Source: Bimastos eiseni (lineage: Eukaryota; Annelida; Clitellata; Crassiclitellata; Lumbricidae). From it: a stretch of DNA of 64,000 bases. Under the pieces are notes generated by a model, which was not told the DNA's origin, did no database searches, and saw only the letters and a program-made list of their open reading frames with translations. Each line of letters starts with the position of its first letter. Within the stretch, counting starts at the first letter, position 1. A program made the translations under genes and the position numbers. The DNA lies in contig OY365810.1 of assembly GCA_959347315.1 (NCBI GenBank), forward strand, positions 23,589,906-23,653,905. Direction: 5' to 3'. Shown in pieces: positions 50,985-60,727 of the stretch.

Positions 50985-53491
50985 CTACACCAAACCACCA
51001 CCACCACTCGACATCAGTCGACAGCTACTCGTAACATGCAGCAATAGATTGCGCCTGATATCCTCAAGCTCACTTTGCAATTCGTTTGACGTCTGAGCAA
51101 GACAGGCATTCTGTGATTTCAACTCTCTCACGCGCTCACTCAGGTCCACAATTCGCTCAATCTTACGAATTCGACACTTCTGAGCTGCGATTCGATTGCG
51201 TGCTCGCTTCTGCTCTAGTCGACCATCATCGGGAGATTCTGGTGGAGAACTGTAAACGCACGGCACAGTCTGTGGCATTTCCTGCTGCTGCCAGGGCAGG
51301 AGATTTTGGTCTGGGCTTCCATGCACGGCTGGATTTACAATTCTACCCGAATCGACATTTGAGAAGTTGATTGAAGAAGATGTGACGACTGCAGCGTTTT
51401 TTGAGTTAGACGCTGTAACGTCGTGGGATGGAGAAATCGCAAGAACAGCAGCAGCAGCAACGGAACCAGGATTGAAATGGTTTGCGACGCTTGTCACCAC
51501 AAAAGGCGACTGTACAGCCATCAATGAGGTCAACAGTGACTGAAGATTTGCACCACCTGGCTGTGTTGAATCACCAGAGCCTGTGGTGGTCACTAGCCAT
51601 GGTTGGCCATTGGATTTGTGTAACTTCTCAAGAGCCTGAATGAATCCCTGAGCATATTCCTCCTGCTCCTGTACAAGCACACAGCAAATACATATTCAAC
51701 AATTAAAATGTAAATTTGAATATGCAAAAGTTCTTTATTGAACTGAGATGACACTGTCAACTAGCTAATGTGTAACTCTCCTTGGGTCTGCCCTTGCCTA
51801 CTTCTGGCCTTCTGCACTTGGGTCCCCTCTATTCTGCCCTGAACTTCACTTAGTTCTTCTTCCCGCGAACTGCTAGTGGCACACCACACGCGCTCTGCCA
51901 CGGTCCAATCCAGGAGCTTTGCCTACGTGGGTCCCACCAGCTGGAACAGCCTCCAGCTTCCTCTTTGGGAGAAGCTGATCTCTCTTCCCCTGCTGCCTTC
52001 TGTAGGTGCTTGAAGACTTTCCTGTTCTCCGTTTTGCTATGTGTTGGGTTGTGAGTGCCTCTGTTATCGAGTGGTGCTATATATGTCTTCCATTATGAAA
52101 AACTTTGTTTTATCAGGTCAGAAAAAGCACTTAAAATAGATTTGATATAGGACAACCTGAATGTGAAAACTCACCATGCTCACCAAGTTTAAATTCTTTA
52201 GAGCTATAATATCTAGCATTATCTAGCACACTATCAGCTTGTTTCCCATCTATTTCTGGCTGGTTCTCACCATTCAGCATTACACTGACAACACTCTTCT
52301 TTTAGTGTAAGACAGTCAATACTTGCAACACACTTTTTGCTAGCTATACCTGAAGTTAGAGTCATACTCGAATGTCTTGTTGAGTTTTGAACAATGCTTG
52401 CAGAGCTAAAAAATCTATCTGTAGTGACCGTGAAATTGTGTGCTGACTGCTGGTACCAAATGCAGATATTTAGTTCTCTTCCAACTTCCACTCTGAGTTA
52501 CAAGAATAAATTTTCATTGCTAACAGTTTATTATCTTCCACACACAAAACAAAGGGACACAACACAGATGTTTTAACAATTCACAGTCAATAAAAATTAC
52601 TTCTCTGTCGTCATTGGCCATTTTTTAAATCCTGTACAGCCTTTGTTTTAAAAGCACCTCCAAATCATCTAACATTTTAACGATGACCAAGTATCAAAAT
52701 TCACAAGGAAAACAATGCAGCTAGTCATTAACATGTTAAACAATGTTTAGTTCTCGTTAACGTGTTAAACTTAAAGTTTATTTCTATAAAGTAACTGCAC
52801 TTGCTCTTCTTGACACATCTGCCGCCTCTGACACTGTTCACCGACCAATGGCAACCATCTTATCTTGTTACTTTCCCAAATATTTCATATATTTCGTGAC
52901 CCCCACCCTCTGACGGCCAGTCATAAAACATTGAGATGTCCTCTTATTGAGATTATACATCATAATTTACATATCCAATATGGAGATGGTCGAGTGGGAG
53001 GCCTTGACCCCTTCTCTCTGGAATGACAACCCAAGTCGATTCTGTTGCTAGCCATAACTATGATTGGAGCATCTTCCACAAACATAACTAGTTATGACTA
53101 GTTTGCTATAGAAGTTCTCAACTTAGTTGTCATTCCTTTACATCAGTACAATTTTAGCACATGTTAGTCACAGAGCAAACTGTGCACTGCTGGTTTACTA
53201 CATCCAGCTGACGAAAGCGGCATCTTAGTTTAACGTTACCTGCGTAACGGATTTCGGGAACAGGAACGCGGTGGGCGTGGAAGCAGTTATTTGCTCCTGT
53301 TGGACGATGAAACGCTCGAACTCCGGTGATGAAAGTCTAATAACACGTGGGTCTGTTGCTACGGACTGGGGTGTAGATACGGACTGGGCTGTAGACGAAA
53401 CATTTAGCGTCATGTTCGTTTTAACATCTCGAACGGGAGAGGGACACTGCTGCAGACTGGCCAACTGGTCTTCGTAGAAAGTAGGATCCAT
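50985..53491 (-). CDS. JUN: Jun, AP-1 bZIP transcription factor
   Basis: Two exons: 53491-53240 and 51668-50985 with a GT-AG phase-0 intron; 311 aa (human JUN 331). The N-terminus has METTFYDD-like MDPTFYEDQ, the JNK-docking delta segment NMTLNV, SSPEFERFIVQ (human ASPELERLIIQ, around Ser73) and FLFPKSVTQ|EQEEYAQGFIQALEKLH spanning the splice. PQTVP precedes the bZIP domain (about 235-302): basic region KRARNRIAAQKCRIRKIERI, then a leucine zipper with heptads L, L, L, L, I and the conserved C-terminal HVTSSCRLM (human HVNSGCQLM). The DNA-contact N, AA, C and R residues are kept; the usual Ser between AA and KCR is Gln. It would form AP-1 homo- or Fos heterodimers in the nucleus. Vertebrate JUN has no intron; this gene does. 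Confidence 0.96.
51760..52100 (+). mobile_element. L2-like LINE 3' end in the JUN intron
   Basis: A frame reads RSFAYVGPTSWNSLQLPLWE and KLISLPLLPS, matching the ....GP..WN.LP..L......L..F block, then GAGTGGTGCTATATATGTCT at the tail. Antisense to JUN. Confidence 0.6.
52677..52739. mobile_element. TTAA-bounded hairpin element, copy D
   Basis: TTAACGATGACCAAGTATCA at the left, AGTCATTAACATGTTAA at the right, interior AAGGAAAACAATGCAGCT as in copy C. Decayed compared with copy A. In the JUN intron. Confidence 0.6.
52795..52960 (+). pseudogene. Small LINE RT fragment
   Basis: Reads ALLDTSAASDTVHRPMATIL, the LLD.SAAFDTVDH..L block of RT with two substitutions, then quickly decays. Likely part of the same insertion history as the L2-like 3' end at 51760-52100. 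In the JUN intron. Confidence 0.55.
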
Positions 53492-53573
53492 TGTCCGGAA
53501 AAGGCGATAAGCCTTTTTCAAAATCGACCCGTGTTGAAAAAAGCACTCTCCTGCAGCACGCGCCAAGCAGCAA

Positions 53574-53600
53574 GGACGTCAAAATTTCTTTTAATATTGG
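53574..53600 (-). promoter_or_regulatory. Possible CRE/AP-1-like site and CCAAT box upstream of JUN
   Basis: On the minus strand a CCAAT (53600-53596) is followed by TGACGTCC (53581-53574), seven of eight bases of a CRE, about 85 bp before the JUN start codon. Vertebrate JUN is known to be autoregulated through TGACATCA with a CCAAT nearby, so the arrangement is suggestive. The transcription start is not known here, so these could also lie in the 5' UTR. Confidence 0.35.
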
Positions 53601-53681
53601 TTGACAGTGTTTCTGCGTGAGAAAAGATGAATTCACGTTTGTAGACAAAACAAAACAAAACGCACAAACCATTTACCAAGG

Positions 53682-54730
53682 ACTCATTATACACAAGGCA
53701 AAAAAGTACTTACGCAAAGTCGTGTCCCCAAAAAAATGGCGTCCAAGAAGTCTAGCGCCCCTAACGGCAAAGGTGTAAAATGTCGTGTTAACCATCGATG
53801 ACAGCAGAGGTGCAAAAAAAGTCAAAAGTTGATTTTTTGGTTTTATATGACTTTTTGGTTTTTGGTTTTCCTTTGAATTTTGTCACAACAGTTTTGTTAT
53901 AAAAAGCATCAAACACAGCATGAAAAAGAGCTCAAAATCGTTTTTATAACTAATTTAGTTTGATTTTGGACTGAATAACACACCATTAGTAATATAATAG
54001 TAATATTAGTAAATTGAAGCCAAAAATTGACAGTTTTCGTATCTTTTGTTTTTTTTAAACCAATGACCAAAAAAGACAACATATTTACAGCCCTGGTTGA
54101 CAGCAGGCATTGCACTCTTGTGTAATAATTCCATCGAAAGTAAGTAGACCTACATAACCACGTTCAAATCAATGCACCTAACAAGCTGTATCGCGCCTCA
54201 TCAATGACACCTCTGGATCTGGGTTTATTTCGAAATTTGTGTGGGAGACACATAGACCTACTGCTCTGCACGCAAAATCACACGTACGGTGGTTTAAGAT
54301 CCTGCTGCATAATATGCGTAATTGCCTACATAGACGCCGCCTCCACAGAGGCAACAGGGACATTCGCTCCAGTGCCTGTAACTTGTCAAGGTACTGGTGC
54401 GAACCTAATACTCTCGCCCCAGTACCTTTTCAGACATTCAAATTTGTCTCCAATGCAATATAGTATCATGCCTGGGAGAGAACGCGAAAGAATTCCCTCC
54501 TCACAAACTGTTCTGGAACCAACATGCCGTGGTGCAAATGTAGCGCAACGTAAGATATCTTCCAACGAAGTCGAGAGAGGAAATGGTGTGAGACAGGACA
54601 CTGTCTCCTCTCTCGACTCCTACCCCTCTCTAGGCTCCTGCTCTTCTCTCTGCTCCAGCCTCCCCTCTCTGATCCAGTCATTCTCTCGTCTCCTGCGGAT
54701 AGGAGCCGATAGGAGCAGGAGCAGAGAGAG
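53682..54730. other. JUN upstream flank, no gene recognised
   Basis: The first part is AT-rich with TTTTTGG runs. 54460-54730 is rich in CTCTC / GAGAG, which gives RS-like reading frames on both strands that I judge to be composition effects. No splice-supported coding sequence. Confidence 0.45.
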
Positions 54731-54975
54731 GAGTCCTTGTTAGTTTGAAATATCAAAGAATTGTCTACGTTCGACTCTAAGATCTTTTTTAATCAATATA
54801 TTATTTTTTTAAATAGATAAAATAAAGTTTCGGTGAGCTTGCCCTCATGTACAATTTCATGATAGGCCCCTACTAGATTTCCTCTTCACCCTATCTCTGG
54901 CCATCAATTATTGGACATAAAGGAATGTAGTTTTCTTCAATCAATAAGTTAAAACCTTAGAATAGTAAAAGTTGT
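54731..54975 (+). repeat. Duplicated segment, copy 1 (carries the intact insertion site)
   Basis: The segment starts GAGTCCTTGTTAGTTTGAAA and includes AAGAATTGTCTACGTTCGAC, CCTATCTCTGGCCATCAATT and AAAGGAATGTAGTTTTCTTC. The same blocks, in the same order, flank and follow the Tc1-like element (55253-55265 and 56844-57040). This copy lacks the transposon, so it preserves the unoccupied target TA at 54741-54742. Confidence 0.85.
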
Positions 54976-55265
54976 TAGCCGCTACTCAACCAAATCGAAC
55001 TGTTCATGTCCAATACTTGACCGGCTCACAATTAAGGCTGTTTTCTCCCTAAGATCGATGGCTCACTACTGAATAAACGGCGTAACTATGGCGCATGGTG
55101 AATTCCGGTATATTATAGCCTACCTAACGCAGCCACCATCGTTATCCCCAAATTTCTAAAGCGGGACTCGATCAGAAGTCAAGTTTCGAGCATCAGCTTA
55201 TTCATGAGCGCTGTGTCCGATCTGTAGTACGAAAGGCCGAAACATAGGTTACAGAGTCCTTGTTA

Positions 55266-56843
55266 TAGGGTGACTCGATAGGTCGAGAACAATTTTGAAT
55301 GCAGACAAATATATGTTATACACAATATAATATGGAAAGTTGTATACTGGAGGATAGGTTGTTCAAATGAGAATGTTAGGGGAAAAAATTAGATCACTAG
55401 CTCACTTATTAAAATTGTAACGCCAATATCCGTTACGTCATCAAATTCGTGCCAAGCAAACGTCCAGTTACGCCGAAAACAATATTATACGACCATCATT
55501 GTTAATCCACACATAATTAATGAATACAAATTATCATTTAGTATTTAATAATGTTTCCTTTACTCTTTATTACAGTCTCAAGTCGATTAGGCATCGAGCC
55601 GATTAGATTTTTCAGAGTTGTCAGAGGTATCGATGCCCATGCCTTACGAAGCAGACGTTTTAAGGTGTTCAATGTCTGGGGTTCGGGATCGGCATAAACA
55701 GTTGCCGCCATAATACTCCAAACATTTTCTGTTGGTGACAAATCCTGCGAATTAGGTGGCCAGTCCCCCGGTGAGATGTATCCAGTGATATTTTTGTTCA
55801 ACCATTCGACTGAGGCTTTTGATGTGTGTGCACGTGCACCGTCTTGTTGAAATAATCCTTCGCCGTTATTATGAAACATTTTTGTGGGTTAACTGAGCGC
55901 AGATTGCAGTTCGCTGGAATGCGGGTTTGACCTCTTTCTCCAGGATCTCATTAATGTAATAACTCGCAGTGACTGAAGTTTTATTTGGAATGATATGAAG
56001 TTTTGTTAATCCAAGAGATGTCATGCCTCCCCACACCAGAACTGAGGGACAGAACTTCACCTGTGGAGCGCACGGAACAGAACTTTCTTGTGCTCCCCAC
56101 ACAACGTCGTTCTTACTGTTAGGTACGTGGTAGAGTTTGAAGGGCGATTCATCACTGAACATAACACGCGACCAATCAATATCCTTAAACTTCTTCGCGA
56201 AGTTTACTCGGCGAACTTTGTAAGCATCAGTTAACTTTGGGACTTTTTGTCTCTTGAAACTCTTCCTTTTCAGCGTCGTCTGCATATAACGCCTGATTGT
56301 CTCTTTGCTTAAAGCAAGGCGTTTGTCTTTTAACCGACGTTCTAATTTTCGCAAACTCTGTCCTCGCCTATATTTAGACTGTTTGATCAGTTTTTGAGCG
56401 GCAGCAGTCAGCACGGACTTTCTACCACCGTGATATCGATTCCGCAGCGTCTCGTTTGGACTCTGCTTGTAGCGTTTGGCCCACTTGCTAATCCACGATT
56501 TAGAACGACCCAATTTCTTTCCTATAACACTGTAACTGTACTTTTCTTACAATAATGTAATAGCTTGAGCCCTAATTTACGATTCATATAAGGCCGCCAT
56601 TGCCTAATCGACGTATTCACTAGTCAATGATAATGCTGCTTGTTTACGTTTGCTTGGCACGAATTTGATGACGTCACGGATATTGGCGTTACAATTTTAA
56701 TAAGTGAGCTAGTGATCTAATTTTTTCCCCTAACATTCTCATTTGAACAACCTATCCTCCAATATACAACTTTCCATATTATATTGTGCATAACATATAT
56801 TTGTCTGCATTCAAAATCGTTCTCGACCTATCGAGTCACCCTA
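55266..56843 (-). mobile_element. Tc1/mariner element with 198-bp terminal inverted repeats (DD37E)
   Basis: Inverted repeats 55266-55463 and 56646-56843 start TAGGGTGACTCGATAGGTCG and differ at about four positions. TA duplications flank the element (55264-55265, 56844-56845). The interior holds a minus-strand transposase broken by a frameshift. Length 1578 bp. The near-identical ends suggest a fairly recent insertion or gene conversion between them. Comparison with 54731 shows the empty site GTCCTTGTTAGTTTGAAA. Confidence 0.93.
55538..56546 (-). pseudogene. Tc1-like transposase, frameshifted
   Basis: The N-terminal helix-turn-helix reads VIGKKLGRSKSWISKWAKRY, preceded within 12 codons by an in-frame stop. 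Then come RRGQSLRKLERRL, the first catalytic Asp in DWSRVMFSDESPF, and VLVWGGMTSLG. The frame breaks in an AAAAA run near 55875 and continues GLFQQDGARAHTS (second Asp) and SQDLSPTENVWSIM (Glu). Thirty-seven residues separate the last two acids, so DD37E rather than the common DD34E. With one frameshift and no good start codon the protein cannot be made as is. Confidence 0.9.
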
Positions 56844-57040
56844 TAGTTTGAAATATTAAAGAATTGTCTACGTACGATTCTAAGATCTTTATTTATCATT
56901 TTAATATTTTTTTAAAGAAAAAATCCCTTGATAATAAATTTCTTCTTCACCCTATCTCTGGCCATCAATTAATTATTGGACATAAAGGAATGTAGTTTTC
57001 TTCAATCAATAAGTTAAAACCTTAAAATAGTAAAAGTTGT
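56844..57040 (+). repeat. Duplicated segment, copy 2 (right of the transposon)
   Basis: Starts TAGTTTGAAATATTAAAGAA and runs through CCTATCTCTGGCCATCAATT, AAAGGAATGTAGTTTTCTTC to AATAGTAAAAGTTGT, matching 54741-54975 with small indels (a ~50-bp stretch is replaced). With 55253-55265 on the other side of the element it makes the second copy of the segment. Confidence 0.82.
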
Positions 57041-57149
57041 GAGCTTGATCTCAATCTTTGGGGCACCGGGTTCGACCGCCATTATCATTATCACAAACCA
57101 CGTAGCCTACACGACCTTTTTAATAATTAGTAATTATTGTTCGATGTTA

Positions 57150-57453
57150 TGTAGGCCTACGTGTCACGAATTGAGTGTCGATCATGTTCGAAACCGGCTT
57201 GAAGCTGCTCTTCTGGTAGGCCATCGTGTTTCTTTTCATGACGTCCAGACACGGTCCGTTCGAAGTACTCCCTCTCCAGGAAAGCCACTTTGACTCTTCC
57301 GACGGCGTAGACGCTGGTCGACCTCTCTCTGTTCTCGAGCAGGGCCATCTCTCCGAAGTATATTCCGCTTGTTGCCCTCAAAACGACCTTCTCCTCGCCC
57401 TGGTCGCAGATCGTTACCCGCGAGGAATATAATTGGATGTAAGCAATTATTGC
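57150..57453 (-). pseudogene. Orphan cyclic-nucleotide-binding exon, PKA regulatory-subunit-like
   Basis: Following a candidate acceptor (CCGCAG, ending at 57454) the minus strand reads VTICDQGEEKVVLRATSG, IYFGEMALLENRERSTSVYA and VGRVKVAFLEREYFERTV. This is the phosphate-binding cassette (FGE.ALL...R) and following strands of a cNMP-binding domain; the cassette Arg is kept but the usual PRAA reads ERST. After FERTV the frame shifts: the next frame reads LDVMKRNTMAYQ, like the DILKRN...Y end of PKA regulatory subunits. No other exons of such a gene are seen. More GC-rich than its surroundings. Could be a broken gene copy, a real exon with an assembly error, or foreign DNA. Confidence 0.55.
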
Positions 57454-58332
57454 CTGCGGTGTTTGAGCGAAGCGTTCGTCTCTTGCCTATAAGCCATAGT
57501 CCATATGGACCATTACTACTCGTCTTTCTATAGTTTCTTATTCTTTATGACCGTCCGTATTAACAGACTGCAAACTACGGTGTGTATTCCAACATAGCCT
57601 CCTTTCGAAGATTAGGCCTTTCGTCATTATTAGAAAGGAATATACTAACTTAACTTACTTACTTACATTAGAGGCTTACAGATAATTCAGACTGCATCCT
57701 AAAAAATGACAAACGTTGGGACTTTGGCAAAGGCAATAATGACGTTATGATTACGTCATCGTATTATCTTCAGTCCCTGACTCAATTAATTTGTCAGTTG
57801 CAGCGCAGATCGCAAAGAAGACGGACGTGTTCCAGATTTTTGCGAAGTTTTCTGTTTTCTGCTTCTGTTTCGATTGAATTTTCTTCGAGGGGTAGCAGGT
57901 AAACTCAACTGATTACAAAACAACGATTTCTTATCGAATTTTCAATTTCGAGATTGAGTTATATAGCCACCATTTGCTAAAAACATTGATTTTAACTGCC
58001 ATTTATCGGTGAGTTTAAAAACGTCTGCGCCAAAAGAGCTGATGAGACTGGAGACCTAGATAGAGACGATAAGTAAATATTGGCTTTAAGCCTTTAACCG
58101 GTGTCAATGTGAGCTAAGTCTGTAAAGTGTGCCACTGAGAGTCACTATACAGATAATCGAATATCAATTGTAGATTGAAAAGTTCATGAAATTGAACATA
58201 TTTTAGTGCTTAAAATACCAACAATGAGTTAGCAATATTGATCTACCCAGCAATGTTTTATTGATTTAATTAGCTCTAGGCCTACTCAATTGTAGATTTA
58301 GACAACATCAGCAGGTTTATGCATTGCGCAGG
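57454..58332. other. No gene recognised
   Basis: AT-rich sequence with no frame, repeat or splice-supported exon that I can identify. Confidence 0.4.
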
Positions 58333-58516
58333 TCAGAGAGTTCCGGCTGTTTTGGCACCGTTCATCCTGGCAGCCTCAGGCCAGAGTAGTCCAGCTGTTT
58401 TGGCATCGTCCATCCTGGCAGCCTCAGGCCAGAGAAGTACGGCAGTTTTGGCACCGTCCATCCTGGCAGCCTCAGGCCAGAGAACTTCGGCAGTTTTGGC
58501 ACCGTCCGTCCTGGAA
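58333..58516 (+). repeat. 48-bp minisatellite, four units, open in one frame
   Basis: Four copies at exactly 48-bp spacing (CTGTTTTGGCACCGT, CATCCTGGCAGCCTCAGGCC). As 48 is a multiple of three, one frame stays open and reads AVLAPSILAASGQRTS-type 16-residue repeats from a start codon at 58319 to a stop at 58526-58528 (69 codons). It may be coding or only a tandem repeat; no partner exon is certain. Confidence 0.8.
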
Positions 58517-59009
58517 GAGGCGCTGTGACATCTGACATGGAGTGCTACCTATTGTCTTCGAGCTGTCTCCGACTGCAATGATCGTGTGAAGCTCTTCACT
58601 TGAAGGATCTCAGCTCCAGTGCGGAGCAACTAAGATGATCCAGTTGACCAACTGTCGTGCAAACAGCTAGGTTAGTTTCAATTTTTATGAATGTTTTTAC
58701 TATAAATCCCTTAGATTGGCTGCTAATAAAATCGTCAGGTCGTTTGGAAGATGCTTATTATGTAGCCAAATGTCGATCAAGATAATGAAACACAGAGCAT
58801 TTTCTGTCTTGTCTGCCTGTCTCTTTGCTAAATTTCTCATCTGCCTGTTTCAGGTCTGTTTACAGCTTTATTATTTCTATTTTCACTCTTCTTAGGTTTG
58901 CTGAACCTATTTTCTCTTTCTTGTGCCCAAAATGTTGTCTTAGGTCTGGCTGCCTCCCTGTCGTGGATGAATGGAACGAGATTTGTTACGAAAGCTTTCG
59001 GCAACCTAG

Positions 59010-59149
59010 TCCTGGGATGCCTGGAGAGTGAAGATGTCACGGGACGAGACCGAGAAGGAGCTGGCGATGGACAGAGTAGACGAGTGGAGGATGAGTTGCG
59101 TTGCTCGATACGAAGACCTACACGGGAAGGACTACAATACTGAGTTAAA
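59010..59149 (+). CDS. Possible coding exon, unknown; faint resemblance to an acyl-CoA-binding domain end
   Basis: After an AG at 59008-59009 one frame reads SWDAWRVKMSRDETEKELAM, then DRVDEWRMSCVARYEDLHGK. The composition looks like real protein. WDAW followed by MS..E..K....D.VDE is loosely like the WDAW...MS.EEAM..YI..V.EL end of acyl-CoA-binding domains, but the spacing is off. No upstream exon with the rest of that domain was found. Confidence 0.2.
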
Positions 59150-59204
59150 TTTTAGAATTCTAAGCTATAGAATTAATTGCTTTGTACTAGGTTTGATGAA
59201 TGTA

Positions 59205-59450
59205 GGATGCGGTGGTGTGGCAGTATACTTTCTATACCGTGTTACTGGAAGGTCGCAGGTTCGAATCTGCCTCAGGCCGCTGCGTAGTGACCCTGGATAA
59301 GTTGGTTGCCCAGAATTGTCTGTGAGGAAGGAAGGCAATGGGAAATCAACCTCACTATTGTGAAACGTGGGTGGCATATAGGAAGTCGGGCAGTTTTGTA
59401 TACGTGAACCTGTCTGACGGCTATATATGGCGTAAAGTATAAAAATCTGC
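59205..59450 (+). mobile_element. tRNA-like SINE of a third type
   Basis: A clear B box lies in GTCGCAGGTTCGAATCTGCC (59251-59270), preceded by a decayed A-box region (GGTGTGGCAGTATACTTTCT). About 180 bp of unrelated body follows. It shares neither body nor tail with the other SINE families here and only one copy is present. Confidence 0.4.
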
Positions 59451-59598
59451 TGCGAACTCTAATCGTTAACTTATGAAAACTTCTAAAGCGCCACTCAAAA
59501 CCCAAGTGCACCAGACCAGCAAATTCAAGAGAGTTTCAGAGGCGTTGAATGAATATGTTGGATTCCGTCTGATACGAGGAGATTAGGGTGTTCGAAGA

Positions 59599-59695
59599 TA
59601 GTTCTGTGTTAACCTCAGACCTGAGGTCAGCACAGAACTACCTTCCAACTGCTTGCTTGAGAAAATGTGATGGGCCAAATGCGTCACATTTTCTC
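59599..59695. repeat. Two adjacent hairpins
   Basis: Hairpin 1 (59599-59640): TAGTTCTGTG and ACCTCAG pair with CTGAGGT and CACAGAACTA around a TTA/CAG bulge. Hairpin 2 (59659-59695): GAGAAAATGTGA pairs with TCACATTTTCTC around a 13-nt loop. They are 18 bp apart. Function unknown; they could be remnants of one inverted-repeat element. Confidence 0.7.
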
Positions 59696-60163
59696 TGTAG
59701 GGCCATAGCTTTCAAAGAATGTTAAGTAGGGTACATTTGGGTAGCCCACTCATTACAAGTCTCTCAGGCAGCTCATTATTTTCTATGTTGACATTGTGTC
59801 CTTTAAACTGACTTCGTTGTCTGTGATTAAACGTTATGAGACGTTAAAATCAAAGGGGTTTAGGCAGAAATATCTGCTTCGTATAATCTTAATCGTTCGC
59901 TCACTTTAACCGTAGCCTACCTCTCACTCTTAATTAAATACTGACTCTGCCGCGATCATATTCTTTCAGTTTAGATCCTAATATCGGTCTCCTGTTCGTC
60001 TTATTTTTATCAACCAAACGGCATTTTTGCTTCAGTACACTAATTTTTTGTGTATATCCCTAGCAATAACTTCGATCTACACATCTATCTGTCATTGTAT
60101 TTGTCTCCATATCTATCAATCGATCTATATAATCACGCATCTACCAAGCCTTTTCTCTCTGAC

Positions 60164-60592
<429 letters not shown>

Positions 60593-60659
60593 CAATCAGT
60601 CTTTAAATATCTGCCTTTTCTATCTATCTATCTATCCATCTACCTAATTCCATTTATCA

Positions 60660-60727
60660 TCTTCATCTCTCTCTCCCTCCCTCCCTCCCTCCCCCCCCTC
60701 TCTCTCACTCTCTCTCTCTCTCTCTCA
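60660..60727. repeat. CT/CCCT-rich simple sequence
   Basis: CTCTCTCCCTCCCTCCCTCC followed by C-runs and CTCTCT repeats: a polypyrimidine tract on the plus strand. Confidence 0.85.

Noticed and set aside
51086..51370. 94-codon plus-strand frame opposite JUN
   Set aside because: Shadow of the JUN second exon.
54204..54756. Arg/Ser/Glu-rich frames on both strands (RS-domain-like)
   Set aside because: They come from CTCTC/GAGAG composition; no RNA-recognition domain, splice signals or conserved neighbours.
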